64,000 nucleotides of DNA, from the NCBI GenBank assembly GCA_018609055.1, contig JABAYJ010000004.1, forward strand, positions 1 through 64,000, written 5' to 3'. Below the pieces are notes generated by a model. That model was not told where the DNA came from. It made no database searches and saw only the letters and a list, made by a program, of their open reading frames with translations. Position 1 is the first letter of the stretch; the number at the start of each line of letters is the position of its first letter. Below, one piece after another: positions 45,820 through 55,116 of the stretch. The DNA comes from Flavobacteriales bacterium (GTDB lineage: Bacteria > Bacteroidota > Bacteroidia > Flavobacteriales_D > CAJJDF01). A program made the position numbers and the translations under genes.

Positions 45820-48231
45820 ATGAAAAAAGGAATTCTATTCTTACTTGTTATATTTTCTTTCAGCTATTTAAACGCTCAGCAGACTCAAACGATAAGAGGA
45901 AAAATATTAGACAAAGATACTTACTCACCAATTATTGGAGCAACTGTTATTGTAATCACAGAAACTGAAAAAATGCTTGGTGCTTCAACCGATTTGGATG
46001 GTAACTACCGAATTGAAGGAGTAAGCCTTGGAAGGCACGAAGTAAAAATATCTTACATAGGTTATTACGAACAGATTATTCCGGTAATAGTAAATATTGG
46101 TAAAGAAATAATTCTGGATGTAAAAATTGAGGAGGCCTTCACTTCTATTGATGTAGTAGAAGTAACAGCTGATGAAAATGGAGGAGTGAAAAATGACATG
46201 GCTCTTGCAAGTGTAACCAGTTTCTCGGTAGAGGAAACAGATAAATATGCTGGTAGTAGAGGAGATCCTGCGCGAATGGCTTCGAACTTTGCTGGAGTGC
46301 AAGGTGCTGATGATTCTCGAAATGATATTATTGTGAGAGGAAATTCACCTTTGGGTGTTCTTTGGAGAGTTGAGGGAATTGACATTCCTAATCCAAATCA
46401 CTTTGCTATTGCAGGAACCTCGGGAGGTCCAGTTTCTATTTTGAATAATAAGATGATGGCTAATTCAGATTTTTTTACTGCTGCTTTTCCTGCTGAATAT
46501 GGAAACAGTACAGCAGGAATTTTTGATTTAAAATTCAGAAACGGGAACAATGAAAAACATGAGTTTACAGGGCAATTTGGTTTCCTTGGAACCGAAATAA
46601 TGGCTGAAGGTCCTTTGAATAAAAAGACTGGCTCTTCTTATTTAATAGCCTATAGATATTCGACTTTAGCAATATTTGGTGGATTAGGAATTAATGTAGG
46701 AACTGATGCGATTCCATCTTATCAAGATTTATCTTTCAAACTTAATTTTCCTCAAAAAAACGGAAGCTCACTTTCGCTTTTTGCAATTTCTGGAATGAGT
46801 GATATTGACATTGTATTTAGTGATGAAGAAAAACCAAGTGAAGACATAAATATTTACGGAGAGAATGACCGTGACCAATACTTTAACACAGCTATGGCTG
46901 TTGTTGGCTTAACGTATTTGAAACCCATGAAAAACAATGCTTTTAGCAAAACCACCATTGCAGGTTCGGTTCAACAACAAACCGCTACTCACAATTACTT
47001 TACAAGAACAATTGATACGGAGGGATTGTATGATTTAACTGACATTTACACTATTTTGGATTATAAATTTAGAGAGTATAAATATTCCCTATCTACTTTT
47101 ATTAATAAAAAACTAAGCAACCAAACTGTACTTAAATATGGAATAAATGCTGATTTATTTATGTACGATTTTCATGACAGTGTGTATTTAGATCAAAATA
47201 CCCCAAGAGAATGGGATGTTAGATGGGATTATAATGGAACGGCACTTTTGGTTCAACCGTACATCCAATTAAAACATAAATTTAGCGAACGATTTGTTAT
47301 GAATGCGGGATTACACGCACAGGCATTTACTCAATCTAAAAGTATTTCGCTTATTGAACCAAGAATTAGTGCAAGGTTTAATATTGATGAAAAACAATTA
47401 TTGAATGCCGGAGTTGGACTTCATAGCCAAACACAACCTTCATACACCTACTTTTATCAAGTTCCTTCGGGGAATGATAACGAAGAGGTTTTGCATAACC
47501 AAGAAATGGATTTTACTAAAAGTTTTCATTCTGTAATTGGTTATTCTAATGCTATTTCGCAAAAGACTTCTCTGAAATCAGAAGTGTATTATCAGTACCT
47601 GTATGATATTCCTGTGGAGGTTATGCCTTCTTCTTTTTCTATGGTAAATCAAGGTTCTGGATTCTCGCGATTCTTCCCAGATTCATTACAAAATACTGGA
47701 ACAGGAACAAACTATGGAATTGAATTAACAGTAAAGCATGCATTTGACAAAACATTCTTTATGATGCTAACTGGAGCTGTTTATGATAGTAAATACGAAG
47801 GTAGTGACGGTATTGAGAGAAACACTGATTACAATGGGAACTACTCAGCTAATTTATTAATTGGGAAAGAGTTTAAACTATCCCAAAAAGCAACTTTGTT
47901 AATTGGAACAAACGTAACTTGGGCTGGTGGAAGAAGATATGGATTTGTAGATACCTCAGCATCTGCAATTGCTCGTGAAGTTATTTTCTTGGATGAAGGC
48001 TATAATGAATTAAGATTTCAGGATTATTTTAGAGCAGATTTAAAAGTAAATTTCAGATTAAATACCAAGAAACTTACTCATGAAATTGGATTGGATTTAG
48101 TAAACGTTTTTGGAATAGAAAACTTATTAGCGGTAACTTACACTCCACCAACAATTGAGAATCCATCTGGACTAACAACTTCAAATCAGCTTGGGTTTTT
48201 ACCTATTTTTTATTACCGTGTAGACTTTTAA
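45820..48231 (+). CDS. TonB-dependent receptor with carboxypeptidase-like regulatory domain
   Basis: The 803-residue outer-membrane protein has a signal peptide (1-20, ending NAQ), a CarboxypepD_reg-like domain (about 22-110; IRGKILDKDTYSPIIGATV), a plug (about 115-240; RNDIIVRGNSPLGVLWRVEGIDI) and a 22-strand-type barrel ending PIFYYRVDF. No SusD partner is adjacent, so a role other than glycan import is possible, as for receptors dedicated to other ligands. The helical-repeat gene starts 1 nt after its stop codon. Confidence 0.9.
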   Translation: MKKGILFLLVIFSFSYLNAQQTQTIRGKILDKDTYSPIIGATVIVITETEKMLGASTDLDGNYRIEGVSLGRHEVKISYIGYYEQIIPVIVNIGKEIILDVKIEEAFTSIDVVEVTADENGGVKNDMALASVTSFSVEETDKYAGSRGDPARMASNFAGVQGADDSRNDIIVRGNSPLGVLWRVEGIDIPNPNHFAIAGTSGGPVSILNNKMMANSDFFTAAFPAEYGNSTAGIFDLKFRNGNNEKHEFTGQFGFLGTEIMAEGPLNKKTGSSYLIAYRYSTLAIFGGLGINVGTDAIPSYQDLSFKLNFPQKNGSSLSLFAISGMSDIDIVFSDEEKPSEDINIYGENDRDQYFNTAMAVVGLTYLKPMKNNAFSKTTIAGSVQQQTATHNYFTRTIDTEGLYDLTDIYTILDYKFREYKYSLSTFINKKLSNQTVLKYGINADLFMYDFHDSVYLDQNTPREWDVRWDYNGTALLVQPYIQLKHKFSERFVMNAGLHAQAFTQSKSISLIEPRISARFNIDEKQLLNAGVGLHSQTQPSYTYFYQVPSGNDNEEVLHNQEMDFTKSFHSVIGYSNAISQKTSLKSEVYYQYLYDIPVEVMPSSFSMVNQGSGFSRFFPDSLQNTGTGTNYGIELTVKHAFDKTFFMMLTGAVYDSKYEGSDGIERNTDYNGNYSANLLIGKEFKLSQKATLLIGTNVTWAGGRRYGFVDTSASAIAREVIFLDEGYNELRFQDYFRADLKVNFRLNTKKLTHEIGLDLVNVFGIENLLAVTYTPPTIENPSGLTTSNQLGFLPIFYYRVDF

Positions 48232-48232
48232 T

Positions 48233-48664
48233 ATGGCAAAACCAATTCAATATAAACCTTTAGTTTATCCTGCTAAAATAATTTTGGCTTGGGGCGAAGC
48301 AATTATAGGAAATCGTGAAATTCGCGATTGGCTTGCAAAAAATGGCTATCCAGAATTGTACACTTTTGTTTTTGCATTAAACCTTAAAGATGATGCCCGT
48401 GAATGGCTTACCAAAAATAAATTTCCTCATTTACTAGCTTTAATACAAGGGGTAGAAGGAAACCCAAATGCGCTTATTTGGCTAAAAATGAATGGGTTTG
48501 AAACTCTTTGGCATATTGCCAAAGCAGGTGATGGAGATGGAGAATCGTTAGGTTGGCTGCAACTTAACCAAAGAGATTTTGCTCACCTAGCTTTAAAAAT
48601 GAAAGAGCGAAAAGATCAAATTCAAATGGATAATGATGATGTGCACAAGATGAGTGCGGAATAA
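48233..48664 (+). CDS. Small helical repeat protein, unknown function
   Basis: The 143-residue protein is built of four related units of about 30 residues: WLAKNGYPELYTFVFAL, WLTKNKFPHLLALIQG, WLKMNGFETLWHIAK and WLQLNQRDFAHLAL. Such Trp-Leu-containing helical hairpins suggest a solenoid that binds a partner. No named family was recognised and there is no signal peptide. Its ATG overlaps the end of the TonB receptor gene region (1-nt gap). Confidence 0.7.
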   Translation: MAKPIQYKPLVYPAKIILAWGEAIIGNREIRDWLAKNGYPELYTFVFALNLKDDAREWLTKNKFPHLLALIQGVEGNPNALIWLKMNGFETLWHIAKAGDGDGESLGWLQLNQRDFAHLALKMKERKDQIQMDNDDVHKMSAE

Positions 48665-48667
48665 GGA

Positions 48668-49247
48668 CTAGCTCCTCCTCCCAATAAACAAAATAGAATC
48701 GTCTGCTTCAAATTCTTTGTATAATTCAATTGAAAGAATTTCGAACTCATTTTGGAATAATTCTTCTACCTCTTTTATTGTGTGGTAGTTTACAAAAAGA
48801 CCTTTAAACACTTCGGAGCTTTCGCCTTTCCAGAAAGAATGACAAACAACTCCATTTGGATTTAAGATTTCAGCTTGTTTATTAACAGATGAAATAAGTT
48901 GCTCATCCGTTAAGTGATGTAGCACTTTGTTGGAATATATTCCATCAAATTTTAAATCAGTTTCAAGCGTATCAGCTTCTAGCTTCTAGCTTCAAGAAAT
49001 TTCCTATTGAATATTTATTCTGTAAATAAGAGATAAATTCCTCTGAGTTATCGGAACCAATAACTTTGTAATCAGGATTTTTACTCAATATTTCCAAGTC
49101 TTTTCCTGGGCCAGAACCAATTTCTAAAACTGTAGCTTTTGATGTTAAATGTTTTGTGAATTTATCAATCAATACTTTTCCATCAAATCCTTCAGCAGAT
49201 TTAACATACTGCTCTACCGATTCTTTGGTTTTATAAAATTCACCCAT
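48668..49247 (-). pseudogene. Class I SAM-dependent methyltransferase interrupted by a 7-bp repeat
   Basis: The 5' part (49247-48972) encodes the SAM-binding domain with motif I VLEIGSGPGKDLEIL and GSDNSEEFI, then stops after KLEARS. The 3' part (48925-48668 and the open frame before it) continues the methyltransferase with FDGIYSNKVLHHLTDEQL and the C-terminal IYLFIGRR-like end. The break coincides with 2.9 copies of AGCTTCT (48974-48993). Removing one 7-bp unit restores a continuous reading through KLEADTLETDLKFDGIYS. It is the last gene of the nucleotide-sugar operon, so an envelope methyl transfer is plausible. It may be a switchable gene rather than a dead one. Confidence 0.75.
48974..48993. 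repeat. Heptanucleotide tandem repeat (AGCTTCT, about 2.9 copies)
   Basis: Units at 48974-48980 and 48981-48987 plus six bases at 48988-48993 lie inside the methyltransferase gene. Because 7 is not a multiple of 3, gain or loss of a unit moves the reading frame. Confidence 0.9.
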
Positions 49248-49256
49248 ACCCTTAGT

Positions 49257-50558
49257 TTATAAACTCCAGTACTCGATATCTTTTATTTCATCTTTCATTA
49301 TTCCTTTTACATCCACAAAAACTCCTTTTCCTTCGTGTAAAAATCTTTTGAAATATGCCTCATCCAAATTAACGTAATCGGCATGGTTAACTGCTAAAAT
49401 AATAGCGTCATATTTCCCTGTTGGCTCATCTACCAATCCAAATGCATACTCGTGCATAAGCTCTTCTGAACTTGCGTGTGGATCAACTACCTCAACATTA
49501 CAAGAAAACGACTCTAACTCCCTAATAACGTCTACTACCTTCGAGTTTCTGATATCAGATACATTTTCTTTGAAGGTCGCTCCCATTACAAGTACTCTTG
49601 CATCCATAATGTTGGTTCCTTGGTTCAATATTTTCTTTACGGTTTGTTTACCAATATAGAATCCCATAGAATCATTCACGTACCTTCCTGAGTTAATTAC
49701 TTTGGCGTGATAACCTGTTTTCTTTGCTTTGTGAGTTAAATAATATGGATCTACTCCAATACAATGTCCTCCAACTAGTCCTGGTTTGAAATTTAAGAAA
49801 TTCCATTTTGTCCCAGCTGCTTCTAAAACATCATAGGTGTTAATTCCTACTCTATTAAATATGATTGAAAGCTCATTTATCAAAGCGATATTTACATCTC
49901 TTTGTGTGTTTTCGATAATTTTTGCTGCTTCGGCTACTTTAATTGAGGCCGCTCTATGAACTCCTGCATCTACAACTAACTCATAAGTTTTCGCTACTTC
50001 CTCCAGTGCTTCTGGGCTACAAGCTGAAGCTACTTTTACAATTGTGCTTAGCGTATGTACCTTATCTCCCGGATTAATTCTTTCTGGTGAGTAACCTACT
50101 TTAAAATCTTCTTTCCATTTTAGCCCAGAAACTTCTTCCAAAACTGGAATACAATCGTCCTCTGTACAACCAGGGTAAACAGTAGATTCGTAAACAATAT
50201 AATCGCCTTTTGACATAACTTGAGCAACAGTTTTACTTGCTCCAAGTAATGGAGATAAATCTGGTAAATTACTTTCGTCAATTGGAGTTGGTACTGCAAT
50301 TACATAAAATGACGCAGATTTCAAATCATCTAAATTGGCTGTAAAAGTAATATCAGCTCCTTCAAAATCAGATGCTTCTAATTCTTTACTAGGATCAATG
50401 TTATTCTTCATCAACTCTACCCTTTCGGCATTGATATCGAATCCAATTACTTTTATTTTTTTTGCAAATTCAAGTGCAATTGGCAATCCTACATATCCTA
50501 AACCTATTACAGCAAGTGTAGCTTCTTTATTTACTAGCTTATCGTATATTTTACTCAT
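49257..50558 (-). CDS. UDP-N-acetylhexosamine 6-dehydrogenase-like (TviB/WbpO family)
   Basis: The enzyme oxidises the C6 hydroxyl of a UDP-GlcNAc or UDP-GalNAc to a uronic acid using two NAD. The 433-residue product has an N-terminal Rossmann motif VIGLGYVGLPIALEF, TPIDESNLPDLS, the catalytic cysteine in GLVGGHCIGVDPYYL and a C-terminal domain with VMGATFKENVSDIRNSK. These motifs separate it from the UDP-glucose dehydrogenase at 56110. It would supply UDP-GlcNAcA for the WbpB/E/D steps encoded upstream. A candidate internal -7 element (TAAATTTG at 50600-50607) lies in the gap before it. Confidence 0.88.
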   Translation of the reverse strand: MSKIYDKLVNKEATLAVIGLGYVGLPIALEFAKKIKVIGFDINAERVELMKNNIDPSKELEASDFEGADITFTANLDDLKSASFYVIAVPTPIDESNLPDLSPLLGASKTVAQVMSKGDYIVYESTVYPGCTEDDCIPVLEEVSGLKWKEDFKVGYSPERINPGDKVHTLSTIVKVASACSPEALEEVAKTYELVVDAGVHRAASIKVAEAAKIIENTQRDVNIALINELSIIFNRVGINTYDVLEAAGTKWNFLNFKPGLVGGHCIGVDPYYLTHKAKKTGYHAKVINSGRYVNDSMGFYIGKQTVKKILNQGTNIMDARVLVMGATFKENVSDIRNSKVVDVIRELESFSCNVEVVDPHASSEELMHEYAFGLVDEPTGKYDAIILAVNHADYVNLDEAYFKRFLHEGKGVFVDVKGIMKDEIKDIEYWSL

Positions 50559-50629
50559 TTATTATAGTCTTTAATCCTTTATCATCGTTCTTTAGTTTTC
50601 AAATTTACACATTTTCAAACTAAACGAAT

Positions 50630-51652
50630 TTAGTATCCTTGCTCGTCTCTTACTTTATAAATTCTTTCAATAATATCTACCACTTTCATTCCTTCAAGAG
50701 CATTAGTAGTTGTTGTAGCGTCTCCGTTTAACGTATCTACTACATTCTCTATTATGTAATTGTGATTAGCTGCCGATCCTTTGTAAGGTCCGTAATCATT
50801 GGCAGGGTTACTTGGTGGTAATACTGGCATTTCATATCCATCAATATGGCAGTATTCTACTTCATTCATGTACTGACCTCCAACTTTCACACTTCCTTTG
50901 CTTCCAATAATGGTAAGGCTACTTTCAAGGTTTTTATCCCAAACAGCTGTAGAATAATTCAATACACCCATTCCTCCTTTTATAAAATCAAAAGACACAA
51001 TTCCTGAATCCTCAAAAGCTGTAGAATTCTTGTGTGTAAAGTCTTTAAAGTTTCCTTTGATATTATCAATATCTCCACACAACCAATACATAATATCGAT
51101 AAAGTGAGAAAATTGAGTAAACAAAGTTCCTCCATCTAAATCTGGAGTTCCTTTCCACCCTCCTTTTTTATAATATCTATCGTCACGGTTCCAGTAGCAA
51201 TTCAATTGCACCATATGGATATCACCCAACAATTTGTTTTCGACTATTTCTTTTAACCAAGCAGATGGTGGCGAGTACCTATTTTGCATTACACAGAACA
51301 CTTGTTTGTTCTTTTTAAGTGCCAAGTGCATAATATCTTCGCAATCTGCCTTAGAAAGTCCCATTGGCTTTTCGCACACAATGTGTTTATTTGCCTCTAG
51401 AGCCAATAAACTGTGTGATGCGTGAATTCCATTTGGTGTACTAACAGTAAGCACATCAAACTCTACATCACTTGCTAATAATTCTTCAATAGAATTGAAA
51501 AATGGCACTTCAAAATGATCTATTGCTAAATCTTCTTTTGGTCTAACATCACACAAAGCTGCAAGTTCAGCACCTTCGTTTCTTGATATCATTTCGGCAT
51601 GTCGTTTCCCGATATGTCCGTTTCCTACAACTGCAAATTTTATTTTACTCAT
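50630..51652 (-). CDS. Gfo/Idh/MocA oxidoreductase (WbpB-like)
   Basis: The 340-residue NAD-dependent dehydrogenase has VVGNGHIGKRHAEMI at the N-terminus, the EKPMGL motif (ICEKPM) and the WbpB-type segment NRDDRYYKKGGWKGTPDLDGG. WbpB oxidises the C3 hydroxyl of UDP-GlcNAcA, and WbpE (57431-58558) then adds an amino group. It overlaps the WbpD-like gene by 4 bp. Confidence 0.85.
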   Translation of the reverse strand: MSKIKFAVVGNGHIGKRHAEMISRNEGAELAALCDVRPKEDLAIDHFEVPFFNSIEELLASDVEFDVLTVSTPNGIHASHSLLALEANKHIVCEKPMGLSKADCEDIMHLALKKNKQVFCVMQNRYSPPSAWLKEIVENKLLGDIHMVQLNCYWNRDDRYYKKGGWKGTPDLDGGTLFTQFSHFIDIMYWLCGDIDNIKGNFKDFTHKNSTAFEDSGIVSFDFIKGGMGVLNYSTAVWDKNLESSLTIIGSKGSVKVGGQYMNEVEYCHIDGYEMPVLPPSNPANDYGPYKGSAANHNYIIENVVDTLNGDATTTTNALEGMKVVDIIERIYKVRDEQGY

Positions 51653-52221
51653 AGTTGGTTAACTTGATTGTTTTCTAATTTATATTCTTGATTGGACTCT
51701 GGGCAAATACCTATTCCGTTTTTGTTAAAACTTAAACGGTGGCCATATTCGCTAACCCATCCTAATTGTTTTGCAGGATTCCCTACCCACAAACTGAATG
51801 CAGGAATTTCCTTGGTTACAACTGCTCCAGCTCCAATAAAAGCGTATTCGCCAATATCATTACCACAAACTATAGTTGCATTTGCTCCAATAGATGCTCC
51901 TTTTTTAACTCTTGTTTTTAAATATTCTTCCTTTCTAATTATTGCACTTCTTGGGTTTATCACATTGGTAAAAACCATTGAAGGTCCAAGAAAAACATCA
52001 TCCTCACAAATTACTCCAGTGTAGATAGAAACATTGTTCTGAACCTTTACATTATTACCTAAAATAACATCAGGAGAGATAACAACATTTTGTCCAATAT
52101 TACACTTCTCTCCTATTTTGCAATTAGGCATTATATGAGAAAAATGCCATATTTTGGTTCCAGTTCCAATTACAGAACCTTCATCAATCACAGCAGTTTC
52201 ATGAGAAAAATAGTCGCTCAT
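51649..52221 (-). CDS. Left-handed beta-helix N-acetyltransferase (WbpD-like)
   Basis: The 190-residue protein has the hexapeptide repeat fold (KIGEKCNIGQNVVISPDVILG, IGANATIVCGNDIG) and the segment TNVINPRSAIIRK typical of WbpD-type enzymes that acetylate the 3-amino group of UDP-GlcNAc3NA. The C-terminal extension with YGHRLSF and CPESNQEYKL fits this subgroup. Its ATG overlaps the stop of the T9SS cargo gene by 1 bp (TAATG), so it is translationally coupled to that gene. Confidence 0.88.
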   Translation of the reverse strand: MSDYFSHETAVIDEGSVIGTGTKIWHFSHIMPNCKIGEKCNIGQNVVISPDVILGNNVKVQNNVSIYTGVICEDDVFLGPSMVFTNVINPRSAIIRKEEYLKTRVKKGASIGANATIVCGNDIGEYAFIGAGAVVTKEIPAFSLWVGNPAKQLGWVSEYGHRLSFNKNGIGICPESNQEYKLENNQVNQL

Positions 52222-55109
52222 TATTTTTTTATTAGTTTAGAAACAGATCTTTTATCTCCTGCCTGTATCATCATGTAATACAATCCAGAAGAACATTCAG
52301 TAATATCTAGCTCTACTGCACTTAATCCATCTATGTTTTGGCTAAGTATCTGTTTCCCTAGTTCATCATACAAAGTTAACGATCCTTTTGCAATTGGCTC
52401 TTCAAATTTCAATTTCACTTGTCCTTCAGTTGGATTAGGATAAACTACAACTTGTAATTTATCTTCTTCTAACACCTCTAAACTTGCAGTAGGGTTAAAA
52501 CGAACAGTATACTGAAACTTATATGTTACAGATGTATCGTTATTTGCATTTACAGCATAAACCTTAAAATACATTTTAGTTCCAACAGGATAATTAGGTA
52601 TCGGAGAACTTGATACATAAGTACTATCCATTGTATTTACCATTCCTATTCTATTAGAAAAAGACAAGTCGTTAGCAGACCATTTAATAAAAACAGCCGT
52701 TAAAGCTGAGCTACTAGAAATAATTGAGTTTACATGTTGATCAATACTTTCTTTAGGTTGATCCAAAGTTGGTTGATCCGTAATCCAAGACTTAACAATA
52801 GCTGGATAATTTTCTCTACCTACTAAAGTATATTCCCATAAACCTCTTCCCCATATTGCTGCTCTTAATGTATTAGATCCATTCATAACTTCTAGCTCTT
52901 TAATAGTAGAGTTTGGTAGTCCTGGATTGTATAAAGTCCAAACAGTATCAGACATTTTTTTTGTAAAAACTCCTATCTCAGCTCCTAAATATAAATTAGA
53001 TTCATTAGTATGATCTACAACTATATTTCTTATTGGCATATCAAAAAGATTATATGTTATATTACTCCAAGAAGAACCTCCGTCTGTTGTCATAAACACC
53101 TTATTTCCATCATTTTGATAAGTATTGTATGTAACAAAAAAGTTGTTATCATCTTTAGGATTAAAAGCAATATCAGTAATAGTTGAACTTGGTAATGGTG
53201 ACGTGAATATATTTGTCCAAGTGACACCACCATCTATCGATTTTCTTATTGCTGAACCTCTTGCTATTACCATAATATCAGAATTATTTTCTGCAATGGC
53301 AGCTTCTGCGATAGTGTTTCCCGCTAAAGGGCTTCCTACAAAGCTCCAGTTACCTCCAAACTGATCACTAACATAAACGTCTTTTGCAAAATTGAATACT
53401 TGCATTTGATCATTAGGATTGTAAGCTAAAGGCGCTTCCCAAGCTCCGTTTCCAGAACCATTTTGACCAGAAGGGTGAGCAGAACCTTGAGTTAATCCAC
53501 CATCAGTTGTTTTTCTTCTAGTCCCATATTGAACACTCCCCATCATGTAATCATCATTTAAAGGGTGAATGATTCCTTCCATTCCATCTGCTCCATAAAA
53601 CTCAATCCATGATTCCTTATGCTTAATACTAGTACCATTATCCTGAGAACCACTAATAGTCCTGTAATGATTTGATTGACTAGCCCCTAAACTATAATTC
53701 TCCCTTATTCCTAATCCATCACTAATTACAACCCATGTTGCTCCATTATCTGAACTTTTAGCAAACAAACCATCTGTACCAACATAATAAACTCCATTTA
53801 CACATTTTGCTGGGTGTAAATCTGCATGAATATAACTTCCTCCCGTATGCAATCTTGTGTCATAATTTCCTGGACCGTGATTTGAACTACCTAAACTCCA
53901 CCAAGTAACTTGATTTGAAGTTCTTCCTCCATCTGTAGATGTTACTACATCTACATAACCATAAACCATTTTGGATGTATCTTGATCGTTTACAGCAAAT
54001 CCAAGACATGACTCTGGTGGATTACTCATAAAAGTAAAGTCAACTCCTTTGTTTTTAGAAGTAAATATTCCGCTTGTTGAAGCAAAAAATACACAATCAC
54101 TACAATCTGGACTTATAGATAAATATCCATTACTTCCATTGTTTCCGACTATCGTGTTAGAACCAGTAAAAGTTAAACCGTTATTCAAAGAATAAAAAAT
54201 CTTATTTCTATTTGTAAATCCACTACCATTTGTTACATACATGATATTATTATCAGTTGGGTGAAAATCTATTTCAAATATAAGACCTGAAGAAATAACT
54301 TTTGTCCATGTAGCTAAATTATCCGAAGACCTATAAAGTCCCGAGGTTGTACCAATATAAATTAAATTCGGAATTCTTGGATGATAAGCAACTTGATAAA
54401 CTCTGAAATTACTCCCTAATCCACCTAACCCAACAGTTATTGGGTTAAAATTAGAAAGACCCCAAGAGTTCCCTCCATCAACAGAACGATAAATTCCGTG
54501 AGAGTAATTATTAGCTCCATTTTGCACTCCAATTAGTATTGAATCCGCATTTGTAGGGGAAGCAGAAATAGTTCCAACTCCACTTGCAACAAGTGTATCT
54601 GTTGATCCTCCTGTCCAAGAAGTTCCTCCATTTGTAGATTTCCAGAAACCTCCACTTCGAGAACCCACATACATGATTTGAGGATTTGTTCTGTGAATGT
54701 AAGAAGTTACGATTCGTCCCAATCCTGCTGAATAATGTCCAGTAATACTATCCAAATCGTAAGGTCCTAAATCAACCCAACTTCCATTGTGTAACGATCT
54801 ATTAGCCCTATTTTCTTGCTCTTTGTAAATTCTTCGGTAAGCTTTTGCCACCAAATAAGGGTCAACATTATCTCTTCTTCCTGTTGGTGCATACTTACTT
54901 TCTTCTTCGTTTTTCCATCTTTGGTATCCTTTGTAACCAGATCCTTTCCCCTTACTATGTGTTTCGAAATAAGCGTCAGCCTCTTTACAAACATCATAAA
55001 AATTGACCAAAGGGTCTTTCATCATTTCTTTATATTTCTTTTGTGCAGTAGCACTTAAAGAGATAATAAAAGTGAAAGCAATTAGAGTTAAAAATTTTGT
55101 AAAATTCAT
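52221..55109 (-). CDS. T9SS type A cargo protein with sortilin/BNR-like beta-propeller repeats
   Basis: The 962-residue exported protein has a signal peptide (about 1-22, ending ATAQ), a short helical region and many Asp-box repeats of the VPS10/BNR type (STNGGTSW, SVDGGNSW, SSDNGATW, SIDGGVTW, TTDGGSSW). Then come an Ig-like segment and a type A sorting domain (VVYPNPTEGQVKLKF ... GLYYMMIQAGDK). It is a surface protein with one or two beta-propellers, function unknown. The gene lies 7 bp after the UXS gene and shares 1 bp with the WbpD-like gene, so it is embedded in the sugar operon. Confidence 0.88.
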   Translation of the reverse strand: MNFTKFLTLIAFTFIISLSATAQKKYKEMMKDPLVNFYDVCKEADAYFETHSKGKGSGYKGYQRWKNEEESKYAPTGRRDNVDPYLVAKAYRRIYKEQENRANRSLHNGSWVDLGPYDLDSITGHYSAGLGRIVTSYIHRTNPQIMYVGSRSGGFWKSTNGGTSWTGGSTDTLVASGVGTISASPTNADSILIGVQNGANNYSHGIYRSVDGGNSWGLSNFNPITVGLGGLGSNFRVYQVAYHPRIPNLIYIGTTSGLYRSSDNLATWTKVISSGLIFEIDFHPTDNNIMYVTNGSGFTNRNKIFYSLNNGLTFTGSNTIVGNNGSNGYLSISPDCSDCVFFASTSGIFTSKNKGVDFTFMSNPPESCLGFAVNDQDTSKMVYGYVDVVTSTDGGRTSNQVTWWSLGSSNHGPGNYDTRLHTGGSYIHADLHPAKCVNGVYYVGTDGLFAKSSDNGATWVVISDGLGIRENYSLGASQSNHYRTISGSQDNGTSIKHKESWIEFYGADGMEGIIHPLNDDYMMGSVQYGTRRKTTDGGLTQGSAHPSGQNGSGNGAWEAPLAYNPNDQMQVFNFAKDVYVSDQFGGNWSFVGSPLAGNTIAEAAIAENNSDIMVIARGSAIRKSIDGGVTWTNIFTSPLPSSTITDIAFNPKDDNNFFVTYNTYQNDGNKVFMTTDGGSSWSNITYNLFDMPIRNIVVDHTNESNLYLGAEIGVFTKKMSDTVWTLYNPGLPNSTIKELEVMNGSNTLRAAIWGRGLWEYTLVGRENYPAIVKSWITDQPTLDQPKESIDQHVNSIISSSSALTAVFIKWSANDLSFSNRIGMVNTMDSTYVSSSPIPNYPVGTKMYFKVYAVNANNDTSVTYKFQYTVRFNPTASLEVLEEDKLQVVVYPNPTEGQVKLKFEEPIAKGSLTLYDELGKQILSQNIDGLSAVELDITECSSGLYYMMIQAGDKRSVSKLIKK

Positions 55110-55116
55110 TTATTAG

